A stretch of 64,000 bases of DNA from Rhizobium sp. TH135 (GCF_002855515.1 NZ_PKRP01000006.1:372001-436000); one strand, 5' to 3'. Counted from the first letter of the stretch, positions 16,916 through 24,856 are shown. The notes: a model not told the origin generated them from the sequence alone. Numbers and translations are program-made.

Positions 16916-17158
16916 GTGCAAGTTCTCGTTCGTGACAACAATGTCGACCAGGCGCTTCGTGTGCTTAAGAAGAAGATGCAGCGCGAAGGCCTCTTCCGCG
17001 AAATGAAGGCTCGCAGCGCCTTCGAAAAGCCTTCGGAAAAGCGCGTTCGCGAAAAGGCTGAAGCCATTCGCCGCCAGCGCAAGCTCGCGCGCAAAAAGAT
17101 GCAGCGCGAAGGCCTGCTGCCGGCCCCGAAGAAGGCTGCAGTTCGCGGCGCACGCTAA
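16916..17158 (+). CDS. rpsU: 30S ribosomal protein S21
   Basis: An 80-residue S21: [59 protein letters not shown] is the canonical sequence, with a basic alphaproteobacterial tail. S21 helps base-pairing between mRNA and 16S rRNA in initiation. The start is a GTG at 16916 preceded by a good GGAAAGG site. Next to cspA, it makes a small translation-related cluster. Confidence 0.95.
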   Translation: MQVLVRDNNVDQALRVLKKKMQREGLFREMKARSAFEKPSEKRVREKAEAIRRQRKLARKKMQREGLLPAPKKAAVRGAR

Positions 17159-17315
17159 TTTCGACCCCTCCGTGCGCCTTCGGGCGCGCGGATGTCCGAC
17201 CACGAGGAAGGCACAACGCCTCTCCTCGGTCACCGGCCCCGGCCATTTGGCCAGGAGCGGACGGACCTCACCCCCATGCCGAGACAGGCAGCCAGGCTGC
17301 AGGAAGGACCCGGAC

Positions 17316-17543
17316 ATGACCGCTACCAAAGAGACGTTTTTCAAGCCTGAAAAGGTTTCGCCGCAGGACAAGGCCGCGACAACCGACAGCGTTGCTCGTT
17401 CGCTGATCGCTCAGGAAGCAACCGCGCGTGACCGCAAGACCGAAGCGCTGAAAGCGCTGCGTCTGGAGCGCGAGGCGCTTGAGGCCGAAAACGCGCCCGC
17501 ACCGAAGAAGCGTGCCGTGAAAAAGGCCGTGAAGCGCGGCTGA
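17316..17543 (+). CDS. Small basic rhizobial protein downstream of rpsU
   Basis: A 75-residue protein, helical and charged, ending in a Lys/Arg-rich tail (APKKRAVKKAVKRG) like histone-H1-type C-termini. No domain is recognised. An AGGAAGG site lies upstream of the ATG at 17316. Its position between rpsU and a terminator suggests co-transcription with rpsU; the tail suggests binding to nucleic acid or the ribosome, which is inference. Confidence 0.6.
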   Translation: MTATKETFFKPEKVSPQDKAATTDSVARSLIAQEATARDRKTEALKALRLEREALEAENAPAPKKRAVKKAVKRG

Positions 17544-17581
17544 GGCCAGCGCACACCACCGATGACTAAAGAATTCGAGAA

Positions 17582-17610
17582 GGCCGGAGCCGCCATGGGG
17601 CGCTCCGGCC
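17582..17610. terminator. Bidirectional terminator between convergent genes
   Basis: GGCCGGAGC pairs with GCTCCGGCC around an 11-base loop with TTTT after it on the plus strand. It separates the rpsU-side gene from the convergent VOC gene. Confidence 0.8.
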
Positions 17611-17618
17611 TTTTCACG

Positions 17619-18395
17619 TTATCGGTTTGCCGAGGTCAGGTTGAAGTAGGCGCCCTGCGGATCCTGGCAAGCGGCGATCCAGGAACCGCCGGGGACCTGG
17701 TGGGGGCCCATCAGGATCTCGCCACCGAGCGACTTCACCTTTTCGATCGCCGAATCGATGCCCGGCACGATGAAGTAGAAGCCCCAATAGGCCATCGGCA
17801 TTTCCGGGCGCTTGGTCATCATGCCGCCAATGCCGCGATCGCCGAGCTTGAAGGTCTGGTAGATGCCCATGGCATCCATGTCGACGGCCATGTCCTTTTC
17901 CCAGCCGAAGCGGGCGGCGTAGAAATCCCAGACCTTTTCCCAGTCACCGGCCATCAACTCGTTCCAGCCGACGGTGCCGGTGCTGCCGGGGGTGGGCCAG
18001 CTGCCGGTTTCGCCATCCGGCATCTTCGGCGTCATGAGGCAGACGACGGCCCCTTGCGGATCGGCGACCACGGCGAAACGGCCAATGCCGGGGATGTCCT
18101 CCGGCGCGCGGTGGATCGCGCCGCCGTCGCGCTCGAATTCGGCGGCCGTCTTGTCGACATCATCAACCGCAATATAGCCGGTCCAATTCGGCGGGATGCC
18201 CTGCTCTTTCATCTCGTCACCGAGCGCCATCATGCCGGTGACGCCCGAGGGGAAGCCGGGAACTGCAAACGTGGTGTAGGTGAAGCCCTCCATCACCATA
18301 TCGGTCGGCTCCCAGCCGAGCAGCGCGCCGTAAAAGGCCTTGGCTGCCGCCGGATCGGGCGTCATCAGTTCATGCCAGATAAATGTCCCATGCAT
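17619..18395 (-). CDS. VOC-family protein with two glyoxalase-like domains
   Basis: A 258-residue protein made of two vicinal-oxygen-chelate modules (about residues 5-122 and 138-256). Each begins with a W-x-E-L strand (FIWHELMTPDPAAAKAFYGALLGW and GWNELMAGDWEKVWDFYAARFGW) and ends with DPQGA. The family includes glyoxalases, dioxygenases and resistance proteins; this branch is uncharacterised. It is the last gene of a three-gene unit with DUF1579 and DUF899 proteins (gaps of 29 and 13 bp). Confidence 0.85.
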   Translation of the reverse strand: MHGTFIWHELMTPDPAAAKAFYGALLGWEPTDMVMEGFTYTTFAVPGFPSGVTGMMALGDEMKEQGIPPNWTGYIAVDDVDKTAAEFERDGGAIHRAPEDIPGIGRFAVVADPQGAVVCLMTPKMPDGETGSWPTPGSTGTVGWNELMAGDWEKVWDFYAARFGWEKDMAVDMDAMGIYQTFKLGDRGIGGMMTKRPEMPMAYWGFYFIVPGIDSAIEKVKSLGGEILMGPHQVPGGSWIAACQDPQGAYFNLTSANR

Positions 18396-18424
18396 GCGCA
18401 GTCCCTCTCTTTGTTATTGGCGTA

Positions 18425-18910
18425 TCAGCCGATACGCTTTGCTTCGCTGGACATGAAGGTCTTGAAGCTGCCATCCGGCTGGCGGACGCTGCCGGAAAAG
18501 GTTCTCCTGTCATCATCGATGAAGTGGATGACATCGCGATAAAGCTCGGTGCGGGAGGGATCCTGCATGCCGGGGCCTTCGGCTTCGAGGACGAGCGTCT
18601 GGCCGTCATCCTCCAGCCAGCCCTTGTAGATCCAGAACTTGTCCATCATCGAGCCGATCCAGCTGCCAACATAGTGACCTTGGCGCGGGTCGTAGCCGAG
18701 CGTCATGATCATGGTGGCGGTGTCGTCGCCCATACCGCCCTGCCCTTCGGCTATGACCCAAAGGCCGCCGATGGAGCGGACCTTCTCGGTCCAACGTTTC
18801 AACGGATCCTCGGGATCATAGCCCTCCACCGCGCTCGAGGTGACATAGAGCCAGTCGCCGACGAGGCGATCGAGAACACGGTGGTGCTCGCTGGGTTTCG
18901 GGAATTCCAT
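18425..18910 (-). CDS. DUF1579 family protein
   Basis: A 161-residue protein: EHHRVLDRLVGDWLYVTSS...KVRSIGGLWVIAEGQG...MTLGYDPRQGHYVGSWIGSMMDKFWIYKGWL follows the DUF1579 pattern, a lipocalin-like barrel of unknown ligand. A further Met lies upstream in frame at 18964, but that start would overlap the DUF899 gene, so 18910 is preferred. Middle gene of the operon controlled by the MarR pair region at 19671. Confidence 0.8.
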   Translation of the reverse strand: MEFPKPSEHHRVLDRLVGDWLYVTSSAVEGYDPEDPLKRWTEKVRSIGGLWVIAEGQGGMGDDTATMIMTLGYDPRQGHYVGSWIGSMMDKFWIYKGWLEDDGQTLVLEAEGPGMQDPSRTELYRDVIHFIDDDRRTFSGSVRQPDGSFKTFMSSEAKRIG

Positions 18911-18923
18911 GACACGCCCTCCC

Positions 18924-19655
18924 TCAATGGCAGCAGCCGGCCTTTTCGGCCGGCTTTGCGACATACTCGTCCTTGCGCTTGACGAAACTCAAGGTGCCCG
19001 TCTCGTTGCGGCCGAGCGGGGCGTGGTCGAGGATCATCAAGGTTCCCAGCGCCTCTTCGCCGCCGCGGGCATATTGCGAATAGGTATGGAAGATCTCGCC
19101 CTTGTCGTTCTTGTAGAAAGCCGACAGGCCGGGGAGCTCGTCATGGGCCTGTTCGCGCGGGGTTTCGCGGAAATTGTAGGTGACCGAGCCCGAGGCAAGC
19201 TGCTCCGGCGTGAACGAGACGTTGAAGTCGTAATTGAAATCACTGCCGAAGGAGGAGACCCAGGGGAAGTGCCAGTTCATGCGGCGTTTGTAGGCATCGA
19301 TTTTGTCGAGCGGCGCGCGCGAGACCGTGACAAAGGTGACGTCGTGATTGTTGAGGTGGGGCAGCATGCCGTCGATATGATCGGCGAAGAAGGAGCAGCC
19401 GGGGCAGCCGGCATCCCAGTCAGGCCCGAACATGAAGTGGTTGATCATCAGCTGGCTGCGGCCATCGAAGAGATCGGCGAGTGTCTTTTCGCCTGACGGG
19501 GTCTGGAAACGATAGTCCTTCTCTACCCGCACCCAGGGCAGCGCGAGGCGCGCGGCGTTGACCCTATCACGCTGGCGGGTCAGTTCTTTCTCCTGTTGCA
19601 GCAAGGCCTTGCGGGCCTCCAGCCACTCCTCTCGAGAAACAGTCGAATATTCCAT
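18924..19655 (-). CDS. DUF899 thioredoxin-like protein
   Basis: A 243-residue protein of the DUF899 family, with a thioredoxin-like core: LMINHFMFGPDWDAGCPGCSFFADHIDG contains the conserved C-P-G-C motif, and VTFVTVSRAPLDKIDAYKRRMNW and WVSSFGSDFNYDF follow the family. A C-terminal CCH ends the chain. The CxxC motif suggests a redox role, not proven. GGAGGA precedes the ATG at 19655. It heads the three-gene operon and is divergent from a MarR regulator. Confidence 0.85.
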   Translation of the reverse strand: MEYSTVSREEWLEARKALLQQEKELTRQRDRVNAARLALPWVRVEKDYRFQTPSGEKTLADLFDGRSQLMINHFMFGPDWDAGCPGCSFFADHIDGMLPHLNNHDVTFVTVSRAPLDKIDAYKRRMNWHFPWVSSFGSDFNYDFNVSFTPEQLASGSVTYNFRETPREQAHDELPGLSAFYKNDKGEIFHTYSQYARGGEEALGTLMILDHAPLGRNETGTLSFVKRKDEYVAKPAEKAGCCH

Positions 19656-19670
19656 TTTTCCGATCCTCCT

Positions 19671-19699
19671 CTTGACTTTTACGTTGATATCAACATATT
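19671..19699 (+). promoter_or_regulatory. Sigma-70 type promoter with palindromic operator (MarR gene)
   Basis: CTTGAC at 19671 and CATATT at 19694 are separated by 17 bp. The spacer contains the perfect palindrome GTTGATATCAAC (19683-19694), an obvious place for the MarR protein to block its own promoter and, from the other side, that of the DUF899 operon. The predicted start point falls at or very near the ATG at 19706, so the mRNA may be leaderless. Confidence 0.65.
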
Positions 19700-19705
19700 T
19701 GGTCA

Positions 19706-20152
19706 ATGTCAAATCTGCCCGTGATTCCCTATTCCACTACCATCCATGTGCGCGATACGTGCCTCTGCCTGCACGCCCAGCGCGCCGCACGGGCGCTTGC
19801 CCGCCGCTTCGACATGGCTTTGAAGCCGACGGGCCTGACCAACCAGCAATTTTCCTTGATGATGGCGCTGAACCGGCCAGAGCCGCCGCCGATGGGCCCT
19901 GTTGCCAGACTTCTGGCCATGGATCGCACAACTTTGACAGCGGCGCTCAAGCCACTCTCGGCGCGCGGCTGGGTGTCGATCGAGCCGGATCCGAAGGACA
20001 AACGCGGCAAGCGCCTGCGGCTTACACCTGAAGGGTCGAATGCGCTGGCTGACGCCGTGCCGATCTGGCGGGACCTGCACCGCGTCATCGAGGCCGGTAT
20101 GGAAAGCGACCCATCAGCCCTGCGCAGAGGACTGATGGAGGTAAGCGTCTGA
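19706..20152 (+). CDS. MarR-family transcriptional regulator
   Basis: A 148-residue winged-helix regulator. The recognition region is PMGPVARLLAMDRTTLTAALKPLSARGWVSIEPDPKDKRGKRLRLTPEG, with the D-x-R wing typical of MarR. Cys residues near the N-terminus (RDTCLCLHAQRA) could act as a redox switch, as in OhrR-like proteins, which would suit control of the CxxC-bearing DUF899 protein. The start at 19706 has no ribosome site; leaderless initiation or the GTG at 19721 are alternatives. Confidence 0.82.
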   Translation: MSNLPVIPYSTTIHVRDTCLCLHAQRAARALARRFDMALKPTGLTNQQFSLMMALNRPEPPPMGPVARLLAMDRTTLTAALKPLSARGWVSIEPDPKDKRGKRLRLTPEGSNALADAVPIWRDLHRVIEAGMESDPSALRRGLMEVSV

Positions 20153-20161
20153 CGCCTTGCG

Positions 20162-20377
20162 TCAGCCACCGAAGCCGAGCGGCAGCACGGCGAGCGGGCC
20201 GATCAGCATGATCGTCGCCATGGCGAGCGCAATCCGGTCGCGACCTTCGAAAAGCGGACCGTAAAAGGCCGAGGCCGGATACTGCCGGCGGATCTCGTTA
20301 CGGGTTTCCTCACCAACCGGCAGATCGGGCGAGAGGCGGTGGTCTTCGTGGATTTCGTTCACAGTTGTCGTGTGCAT
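20162..20377 (-). CDS. Small single-span membrane protein
   Basis: A 71-residue protein with a polar N-terminal part (MHTTTVNEIHEDHRLSPD...) and one C-terminal membrane helix (ALAMATIMLIGPLAVLPLGFGG). AGAGGATAAAACC precedes the ATG at 20377. No family is recognised. A GGAAC-N16-TGTT element upstream (20410-20434) resembles an EcfG promoter. Confidence 0.55.
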   Translation of the reverse strand: MHTTTVNEIHEDHRLSPDLPVGEETRNEIRRQYPASAFYGPLFEGRDRIALAMATIMLIGPLAVLPLGFGG

Positions 20378-20409
20378 GGTTTTATCCTCTGTTGACTGGT
20401 GTGAAGTCC

Positions 20410-20434
20410 AACAGAGTTCGCGGTGAAGTGTTCC
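20410..20434 (-). promoter_or_regulatory. Candidate EcfG promoter (variant -10)
   Basis: On the minus strand GGAAC is followed by 16 bases and TGTT, one base off the CGTT consensus, 32 bp upstream of the start at 20377. It fits the looser RpoE2 pattern GGAAC-N18-TT. Confidence 0.45.
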
Positions 20435-20503
20435 CCTCCCCCGCCAATGGGGCATCGCGAACTTCAGAGAAGGCAGGCCGGTGAACACCGGCCCGACCGA
20501 GGT

Positions 20504-21355
20504 TCAGACAGATTTCAACCAGTCCGCAACACGGCGTGGCGAGAGGCCAATCAGGGCCTGCGCGCTCGTTGCTTCAGCGATGACATTGTCTCTTCGCTCC
20601 GACAGAGCCTGATAGAAGGAGGCAATGGCTGCCGCGGCCGGGCCGATGAATGGCTCCAGTTCTGTCCTGAACTCTTCAGGAGGCTGGGAAACGAAGGTAA
20701 CCGCGCGGCCGAGATGCGCTCCAAAGGCTTCTGCGAGCTGCGGCCCGGTCAAGCCCGGCAGATGACCGACACCGACAATGCCCGAAACGCTGGTGTCTGT
20801 CAGCAGACGCAGCGCAACCTCAGCGATGTCGGCGTGGGAGCTCCAGGAGACGGGAAGATCGGCGCGGATGGGGTAGCGCAGAATGCCGGTCGCCTTCACC
20901 GGCTCGATGACCATGGGGAGCGTCAGATTTTCCAGATAGAGGCGTGGTGCGATTACCGCATGGGATACTCCGCTTTCACGAAGACCCCGCAACAGCAGGC
21001 CGATCGCGCTGTCCTCACCGGCCTGCAGGGGAGAGCCCGGCTCATCGACGATGACACCGCTGGTGGAGAAGACGACGCGGGTAGGACGGCTACGCTCGAT
21101 GGCGGTCAGAATGTTGCCGGCGTATTCCACCCTGAGCGGTTCCGGCACCTGGGGCAGATGGACGAAGATACCCTCGGCATTGCGATATGCCGCCTCCAGG
21201 GAGGGAAGTGAGGCAGCATCGGCCAGAACGGCGGGGCGACCGCCGGACTTGTCGAGATCTCGCACTGCCGCACGGGCATCAAGGCCCTTTTCCAGCATGA
21301 GGTCAAACAGGGGCGCTCCATGAGCGCCCGTGGCGCCATGGATGACAAACGACAT
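20504..21355 (-). CDS. NmrA-like NAD(P)-binding oxidoreductase
   Basis: A 283-residue atypical short-chain dehydrogenase. The N-terminus MSFVIHGATGAHGAPLFDLML is the NmrA-type G-x-x-G-x-x-G dinucleotide site; FVHLPQVPEPLRVEYAGNILTAIERSRPTRVVFSTSG follows the family. The usual catalytic YxxxK is absent, as in NmrA and quinone-sensing relatives. It is divergent from an HxlR regulator, a common pairing for oxidative or quinone stress genes. Confidence 0.83.
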   Translation of the reverse strand: MSFVIHGATGAHGAPLFDLMLEKGLDARAAVRDLDKSGGRPAVLADAASLPSLEAAYRNAEGIFVHLPQVPEPLRVEYAGNILTAIERSRPTRVVFSTSGVIVDEPGSPLQAGEDSAIGLLLRGLRESGVSHAVIAPRLYLENLTLPMVIEPVKATGILRYPIRADLPVSWSSHADIAEVALRLLTDTSVSGIVGVGHLPGLTGPQLAEAFGAHLGRAVTFVSQPPEEFRTELEPFIGPAAAAIASFYQALSERRDNVIAEATSAQALIGLSPRRVADWLKSV

Positions 21356-21388
21356 TCGAATTTCCTTAATCGGTTGGAACGAGAACCC

Positions 21389-21429
21389 ATTGGTGCAATA
21401 ACTGCATCGGTTACGTCAAATGCACTAAT
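21389..21429. promoter_or_regulatory. Inverted half-sites between nmrA-like and hxlR genes
   Basis: ATTGGTGCA at 21389-21397 and TGCACTAAT at 21421-21429 are inverted copies with one mismatch, separated by 23 bp, in the 88-bp divergent region. They are candidates for HxlR binding. Confidence 0.45.
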
Positions 21430-21443
21430 GGAAGAAAATTTCG

Positions 21444-21776
21444 ATGAGTGAGAAAAAATCACCGTGCTGCGGCGTCGAGCGTTTCCTCGTTCTGCTCGAT
21501 GGTCCCTGGGCTACACTCATTATCCGCGAGCTCCTGAACGGATCGCGACGCTTCACGGAGCTGAAACACGCGCTCCCCGGCATCAGCGCCCATACGCTGA
21601 CGCACCGGCTTCGGCGCTTCGAAGAACATGGGCTGGTGACGCGGCAGGCTTTCGCCGAGACGCCGCCGCGCGTGGTCTACGAACTGACCCCTCTCGGGGC
21701 TTCGCTGAAGGACATCTTATACGCCATGCGTGACTGGGGCGATGCGGTTCCCGACTCGCTTCTCGAGACCGCTTGA
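21444..21776 (+). CDS. HxlR-family transcriptional regulator
   Basis: A 110-residue winged-helix protein with the HxlR pattern: CCGVERFLVLLDGPWATLIIRELLNGSRRFTELKHALPGISAHTLTHRLRRFEEHGLVTR, ending YELTPLGASL. The N-terminal Cys pair (CCGVER) matches the redox- or electrophile-sensing Cys of HypR/YodB-type members. It probably represses the divergent NmrA-like gene. Confidence 0.87.
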   Translation: MSEKKSPCCGVERFLVLLDGPWATLIIRELLNGSRRFTELKHALPGISAHTLTHRLRRFEEHGLVTRQAFAETPPRVVYELTPLGASLKDILYAMRDWGDAVPDSLLETA

Positions 21777-21808
21777 GAAAAGGTCGGCTCCCCTCGCCTC
21801 GACGCAAA

Positions 21809-21831
21809 AAGGCCGGCACGAGGCCGGCCTT
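21809..21831 (-). terminator. Intrinsic terminator behind ohr
   Basis: AAGGCCGGC pairs with GCCGGCCTT around a 5-base loop. On the minus strand five T follow, ending the ohr transcript; it also lies just behind the HxlR gene. Confidence 0.8.
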
Positions 21832-21865
21832 CGGGTAGTGGAACAGATTGCTCGCGGTGTGGCGA

Positions 21866-22288
21866 TCAGATTACCGAGACCGGGACTTCGGTCGAGGTGC
21901 GCATGGCATGGCTGTAGGGGCAGACGATGTGGGCGGCAGCAACCAGCTTCTCGGCCAGTTCGCGCTCCATGCCGGGGATCTCGACGGAGAGCTTCACCTC
22001 GATGCCGAAACCGGTGCCGTCTTCGCGCGGACCGATGCCGACGTCGGCATGGACCTTTGCATCTTCCGGAATTGTGGCCTTTTCCTTGCGGGCAACGGCC
22101 TTGAGAGCGCCGAGGAAGCAGGCGGAATAACCGACGGCGAAGAGCTGCTCGGGGTTGGTGCCGGTGGCGCCGTCGCCGCCGAGTTCCTTGGGCGTCGTCA
22201 GCGTGACGTCGAGCACGCCATCATCGCTGGCGCCATGGCCGGAGCGGCCGCCGGTGGCGTGACCGTGTGCTGTGTAGAGAATTGCCAT
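21866..22288 (-). CDS. ohr: Organic hydroperoxide resistance protein Ohr
   Basis: A 140-residue OsmC/Ohr-family peroxidase that reduces organic hydroperoxides. The catalytic Cys pair is visible in GYSACFLGAL and VCPYSHAMR, with the N-terminal Arg in GGRSG. Length is normal. It is divergent from ohrR, with a palindromic site between, the classic arrangement described in Agrobacterium and Sinorhizobium. Confidence 0.93.
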   Translation of the reverse strand: MAILYTAHGHATGGRSGHGASDDGVLDVTLTTPKELGGDGATGTNPEQLFAVGYSACFLGALKAVARKEKATIPEDAKVHADVGIGPREDGTGFGIEVKLSVEIPGMERELAEKLVAAAHIVCPYSHAMRTSTEVPVSVI

Positions 22289-22341
22289 TGTCGTGTTCTC
22301 CTTGTTTGCGGGGTGGTGACTACATATATAGGGCACAAATG

Positions 22342-22355
22342 AATTGCGCGCAATT
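22342..22355. promoter_or_regulatory. OhrR operator candidate
   Basis: AATTGCGCGCAATT is a perfect 14-bp palindrome between ohr (start 22288) and ohrR (start 22434). Known OhrR sites are AT-rich palindromes with AATT half-sites, which fits. Confidence 0.65.
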
Positions 22356-22433
22356 GTTTTTTGCGCATTGAAATCCGGGCCAGTTTTGGCCACTGTAGAA
22401 ACAATAGATGCCGACAGGGGTTCATCAAGGGCC

Positions 22434-22889
22434 ATGACCGACGAAACGCTCGAAAAGGAATTGAGGCTGGACAAGCAGCTGTGCTTTGCGCTTTACGGCG
22501 CTGCGCATGCGTTTACCCGTGCCTACAAGCCGCTGCTCTCGCCGCTCGGCCTGACCTATCCGCAATATGTGGTGATGATGGCCCTGTGGGAGGAAGACGA
22601 TCTCTCGGTGAAGACGCTGGGCGAAAAGGTGGGGCTCGATTCGGGCACGCTGTCGCCTTTGCTGAAGCGGCTCGAGCAGATCAACTATGTCTCCCGCCGC
22701 CGCGACGCGGCCGACGAGCGCGTGGTGTTCATCACGCTGACTGCCGAAGGCCGGGCCTTGAAGGCGCGCGCGCTCGAGGTGTTCTCGGCGATCGGCAACC
22801 AGACGGGCTACGAGATCTCAGAGATTGAGAGCCTGCGCGAGAGCCTGAAGCGGCTGAAGGGCCATCTCGAGGCCATTCCCGAGACTTGA
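22434..22889 (+). CDS. ohrR: Organic hydroperoxide sensor OhrR (MarR family)
   Basis: A 151-residue MarR-type repressor. LRLDKQLCFALYGAAHAFTRAYKPLLSPLGLTYPQYVVMMALWE carries the conserved N-terminal sensing Cys (LCFALY) and the Tyr residues that hydrogen-bond it; DSGTLSPLLKRLEQINYVSRRRDAADERVVFITLT is the winged helix. No second C-terminal Cys of the two-Cys subtype is seen, so it is probably of the one-Cys type. It represses ohr and itself until the Cys is oxidised. Confidence 0.93.
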   Translation: MTDETLEKELRLDKQLCFALYGAAHAFTRAYKPLLSPLGLTYPQYVVMMALWEEDDLSVKTLGEKVGLDSGTLSPLLKRLEQINYVSRRRDAADERVVFITLTAEGRALKARALEVFSAIGNQTGYEISEIESLRESLKRLKGHLEAIPET

Positions 22890-23036
22890 GTTTTCGCTCA
22901 CGGCGAAGCCTCTTCCCGCTGCTCGCGGCAAAAGTCCGGCGGTTGCCGGACCTAAAACACAACGCAGGATAAAATCGCTGCGCCTCGCTCTCGCCTTGAT
23001 CGCCTCCGATTTCAGGAGCGCATCAGGGAGACAAGC

Positions 23037-23933
23037 ATGACCCACATTCCATCCTCCACCCCTTCCCGGACCACCGCCCGCCTGCTGGGGCTGGTGCTGC
23101 CCGCTCTTCTCATGACGGCTGGGCTTGCCCCCGCGAAGGTCGCAGCCGCCGAGCCGGTTATGGCAGCCGCACAGCGTGTCGAGACCGAGCTTGGCATGCG
23201 CGTCGGCTTTGCGGTGATCGATACCGGCAGCGGCGAGATGCGCAGCTACCGGGCGGATGAGCGTTTTGCCATGGCCAGCACCTTCAAGACACTGGCCTGC
23301 GCCACGGCCCTTTCCGCCGGCGAGGCCGTGCTCGCCAAGGAGACGAAGATCCGCAAGGCCGACCTTCGCCCGCATTCCCCGGTGACGGAAAAGCGGGTGG
23401 GTACAAGCCTCTCGACCCGCTCCCTCTGCGAGATCACGCTCAGGACCAGTGACAATGCCGCGGCCAATGCCATCCTGAAGTCGATCGGCGGTCCGTCGGA
23501 ACTGACTGCCTTCCTGCGGCGCATCGGCGACGGCACGACCCGGCTTGACCGCTACGAGCCGGAGCTCAACGAGGCCACGCCCGGCGACCCGCGCGACACC
23601 ACGACACCGCAGGCTATGGCAGAGACGCTGCAACGGCTGTTGCTCGACGGTGCGCTCGAGCCTGAGGCCCGCGACCAGCTGGAAGCCTGGATGGCGGCCA
23701 ATGCCGTGGCGGACGGATTGTTGCGGGCAGAGCTGCCGGTGGGCTGGAAGATCGCCGATCGCAGCGGTGCCGGCGGGCACGGCACACGCGGGGTCGTTGC
23801 CCTGCTCCAGCGCCCTGTCGGCGCACCGCTGGTCGTTGCGATCTATATGGACGGGCGAAAGCACCCGCTGAAGACACGGGATGCCGCGATTGCTTCGATC
23901 GGCAAGGCGATCTTCGCGGAGTATGCGCGATGA
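23037..23933 (+). CDS. bla: Class A beta-lactamase (RSG subgroup)
   Basis: A 298-residue periplasmic serine beta-lactamase. Signal peptide to about residue 38. Active-site motifs: STFK (S81, Ambler 70-73), SDN (138-140, Ambler 130-132), EPELN (174-178, Ambler 166-170) and RSG (242-244, Ambler 234-236) in the context WKIADRSGAGG. Arg at the usual Lys234 position marks the CARB/PSE-RTG carbenicillinase-like branch. Cys88 and Cys131 could form the TEM-type disulfide. It overlaps the next gene by four bases; no ampR-like regulator is adjacent. It looks like a resident chromosomal gene. Confidence 0.93.
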   Translation: MTHIPSSTPSRTTARLLGLVLPALLMTAGLAPAKVAAAEPVMAAAQRVETELGMRVGFAVIDTGSGEMRSYRADERFAMASTFKTLACATALSAGEAVLAKETKIRKADLRPHSPVTEKRVGTSLSTRSLCEITLRTSDNAAANAILKSIGGPSELTAFLRRIGDGTTRLDRYEPELNEATPGDPRDTTTPQAMAETLQRLLLDGALEPEARDQLEAWMAANAVADGLLRAELPVGWKIADRSGAGGHGTRGVVALLQRPVGAPLVVAIYMDGRKHPLKTRDAAIASIGKAIFAEYAR

Positions 23934-24322
23934 CAGGGGATAGGAGAACGGGCGTGGCGGCTGTTCGGCTGGGCCTTGCCCTCGCCTTCGTTGCAACCGC
24001 TGCCGCCTCGATCGCAGTGACCGGCATACCGGCGCTGGCACAGGAGGCGGGCGTCACGGCAGAGGAGCGCTCGGACTGGCAGCGGAAAAAGTGCGATGTC
24101 TATACCAAGGCACTTGGCGAAATTCTCGATCATGTCGGTCGCGACGGTGTGTCCGAACGCTTCCTCGCCCGGAACCAGGAATTCATCGACAGCGGCTGCC
24201 TTGCCGATGTCGATGCCTGCCCTGAGACCGAGGATGATATCGAAGTCGCCAACGGGCTGACCATTGCCACGATGAATGCCGGGGCGGCGAGTTCTTTCAG
24301 CCCGTTTCGCTGTCGCGGTTGA
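23930..24322 (+). CDS. Small secreted Cys-containing protein coupled to bla
   Basis: A 130-residue protein with a signal peptide (about residues 1-38, ending PALAQEAG) and four Cys in the mature part (KKCDVY, SGCLAD, DACPE, FRCRG), so a disulfide-bonded periplasmic protein is likely. No family is recognised. The ATGA overlap with bla implies translational coupling, hence possibly a function linked to the lactamase or the cell wall. Evidence for that is position only. Confidence 0.7.
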   Translation: MTGDRRTGVAAVRLGLALAFVATAAASIAVTGIPALAQEAGVTAEERSDWQRKKCDVYTKALGEILDHVGRDGVSERFLARNQEFIDSGCLADVDACPETEDDIEVANGLTIATMNAGAASSFSPFRCRG

Positions 24323-24359
24323 GGCCTGACACGGGATCGGTTGACCGGGCGACGACAAG

Positions 24360-24384
24360 GGAACCGATGCAGCCCCAAGGGGTT
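24360..24384 (+). promoter_or_regulatory. Candidate EcfG promoter (variant -10)
   Basis: GGAAC, 16 bases, then GGTT, about 70 bp before the host attachment protein gene. One base off CGTT; offered as a weak candidate. Confidence 0.35.
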
Positions 24385-24451
24385 GTCCTTTGGTCAACTG
24401 CGGCAGCGCCACCGATGGTGGACGCCGCGCAGAGTACCAAGGAGAATATTC

Positions 24452-24856
24452 ATGCAAGTGCCCCAGAACACCGTCATTGCCGTCGCCGACGGCGAGAAGC
24501 TGAGCCTCTTCCAGAACGAGGGTAACGCGCTTGATATCAAGCTGAAGGCCATGCCGGCGGAAGAGATCGACAGCTCGAAGATCGCATCCGGCGCCCGCCA
24601 TTCCAGCAGTGCGGCCAATCCTGACGACAGCCAGCAGGAAGAAGACGGTTTCGGCAGCGGCATCACCGACATGCTGAACCGGCAGGTGCTGGAGGGCAAG
24701 ATCAAGAACTTGGTCATCATCGCCGCCCCGCGGACGCTGGGCGAGATGCGCAAGGGCTATCACAAGCAGCTGTCTGCCGTTCTGATCGGCGAACTGGACA
24801 AGGACCTGACCGGCCACTCCGTGGAGGCGATCGAGAAGGCGCTCGAAGCGGCCTGA
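24452..24856 (+). CDS. Host attachment protein family (PF10116, baeRF-like)
   Basis: A 134-residue protein of the family first linked to Agrobacterium host attachment; later sequence studies group it with eRF1-like (baeRF) domains. Recognisable parts are TVIAVADGEKLSLFQNEG, the central polar loop, and LVIIAAPRTLGEMRKGYHKQLSAVLIGELDKDLTGHSVEAIEKAL. An AAGGAGAAT site precedes the ATG at 24452. The biochemical role is unknown. It has its own terminator at 24886. Confidence 0.85.
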   Translation: MQVPQNTVIAVADGEKLSLFQNEGNALDIKLKAMPAEEIDSSKIASGARHSSSAANPDDSQQEEDGFGSGITDMLNRQVLEGKIKNLVIIAAPRTLGEMRKGYHKQLSAVLIGELDKDLTGHSVEAIEKALEAA

